This document shows, piece after piece, positions 5,924 through 6,271 of a DNA stretch of 6,271 nt (position 1 is its first letter; every line of letters starts with the position of its first letter). This DNA is from Cyanobacteriota bacterium. Lineage in GTDB: Bacteria > Cyanobacteriota > Cyanobacteriia > Phormidesmidales > Phormidesmidaceae. The stretch covers positions 1 to 6,271 of the forward strand of contig JAIXUR010000533.1 in NCBI GenBank assembly GCA_027483425.1, read 5' to 3'. Below the pieces are notes generated by a model, which was not told the origin of the DNA, searched no databases, and saw only the letters and a program-made list of their open reading frames with translations. Made by a program: the position numbers and the translations under genes.

Positions 5924-6238
5924 ATGAAATTCAATCGCCAAGAAGCCCAGCGATCGCGTCAGTCAGGCCTTTCTGAACACCATCTCTCCCTTCGATCGGT
6001 CGGTACCCCGCAATCGCCTACAACCTATAGCCCTGACCCATCTCCCCACCACTGGTTACGCGACCTGGGCCAAGGACTGAGGCAGTGGTTTGTGCCCTCC
6101 CCAGAGCCCACCATTACCACCATCACCGATCCCTCGGGTCAAACCTGGTGGCGGGCCTACAACCCCTGCACCCACCAGTTTCAGTGGCTCGATTCTGAAG
6201 CTGAAGCGATGGTCTGGCTCGATCGCCAGCCTTACTAA
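5924..6238 (+). CDS. Hypothetical 104-residue protein with Trp-rich C-terminal half
   Basis: I do not recognise this protein family. Residues 1-42 are polar and rich in S, P, R, Q and H, and are probably disordered. Residues 43-58 (HHWLRDLGQGLRQWFV) could form a short amphipathic helix. Residues 62-102 look like a small folded unit: a strand-like TITTITDPSGQTWWRAY (63-79), NPCTHQFQWLD (80-90), and an acidic helix SEAEAMVWLDRQ (91-102). There is no signal peptide or membrane segment. Evidence that it is real: an AAGGAG ribosome binding site, an HIP1 site inside the frame at 5950-5957, and no competing gene on the other strand. It is transcribed away from the dynamin-like gene. The C-terminal pattern (DPxGxxWW, then an acidic helix ending WLD) looks like a conserved cyanobacterial domain of unknown function, but this is an impression and no function is proposed. 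Confidence 0.8.
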   Translation: MKFNRQEAQRSRQSGLSEHHLSLRSVGTPQSPTTYSPDPSPHHWLRDLGQGLRQWFVPSPEPTITTITDPSGQTWWRAYNPCTHQFQWLDSEAEAMVWLDRQPY

Positions 6239-6271
6239 TTGACGGGATATTTGGGAAAAGACAATACCTCA

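Larger units (their letters stand above)
77..5957. repeat. HIP1 octamers (GCGATCGC) scattered through the window
   Basis: Exact copies are at 77-84, 699-706, 1204-1211, 1662-1669, 3577-3584, 4681-4688 and 5950-5957. All seven lie inside coding sequence: four in clpB and one each in the marC-like gene, the dynamin-like gene and the small plus-strand gene. None lies in the methyltransferase gene. HIP1 over-representation is a known mark of many cyanobacterial genomes. Confidence 0.9.

Overview
The window looks like a chromosomal stretch of a cyanobacterium. The cyanobacterial HIP1 octamer GCGATCGC occurs at least seven times in 6.27 kb, where chance would give about 0.1. The ClpB sequence and the bacterial dynamin-like GTPase also fit this phylum. 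The fairly GC-rich coding DNA would suit a Leptolyngbya- or Synechococcus-like lineage, but the genus is only a guess.

Layout, left to right. Positions 1-1853 (minus) hold the N-terminal 617 residues of the disaggregase ClpB, cut by the window edge at the second Walker A motif. Positions 1854-2140 are non-coding, with a compact GC hairpin, an AT-rich imperfect palindrome and a sequence resembling an insertion-sequence end. Positions 2141-2971 (minus) encode a class I SAM-dependent methyltransferase of unknown substrate. Positions 3010-3681 (minus) encode a MarC/UPF0056 integral membrane protein only 38 bp upstream of the methyltransferase. Positions 3824-5572 (minus) encode a compact 582-residue bacterial dynamin-like protein starting at GTG. 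Positions 5573-5923 are a divergent intergenic region with a near-perfect 57-bp palindrome, a candidate extended -10 promoter for the dynamin-like gene, and a structured leader for the gene on the other side. Positions 5924-6238 (plus) encode a 104-residue protein I do not recognise.

Four genes run on the minus strand in the order dynamin-like GTPase, MarC, methyltransferase, clpB. MarC and the methyltransferase are close enough to share a transcript. The other gaps (142 and 287 bp) leave operon membership open. A dynamin-like GTPase next to a multi-pass membrane protein hints at membrane or envelope maintenance, but this is inference from position only. I see no CRISPR array, no tRNA or rRNA gene, and no intact transposase. 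The points most worth checking are the 57-bp palindrome beside the dynamin-like gene promoter, the non-canonical G4 motif of that GTPase, the interrupted stem in the leader of the small gene, and an eight-G tract inside the methyltransferase gene.
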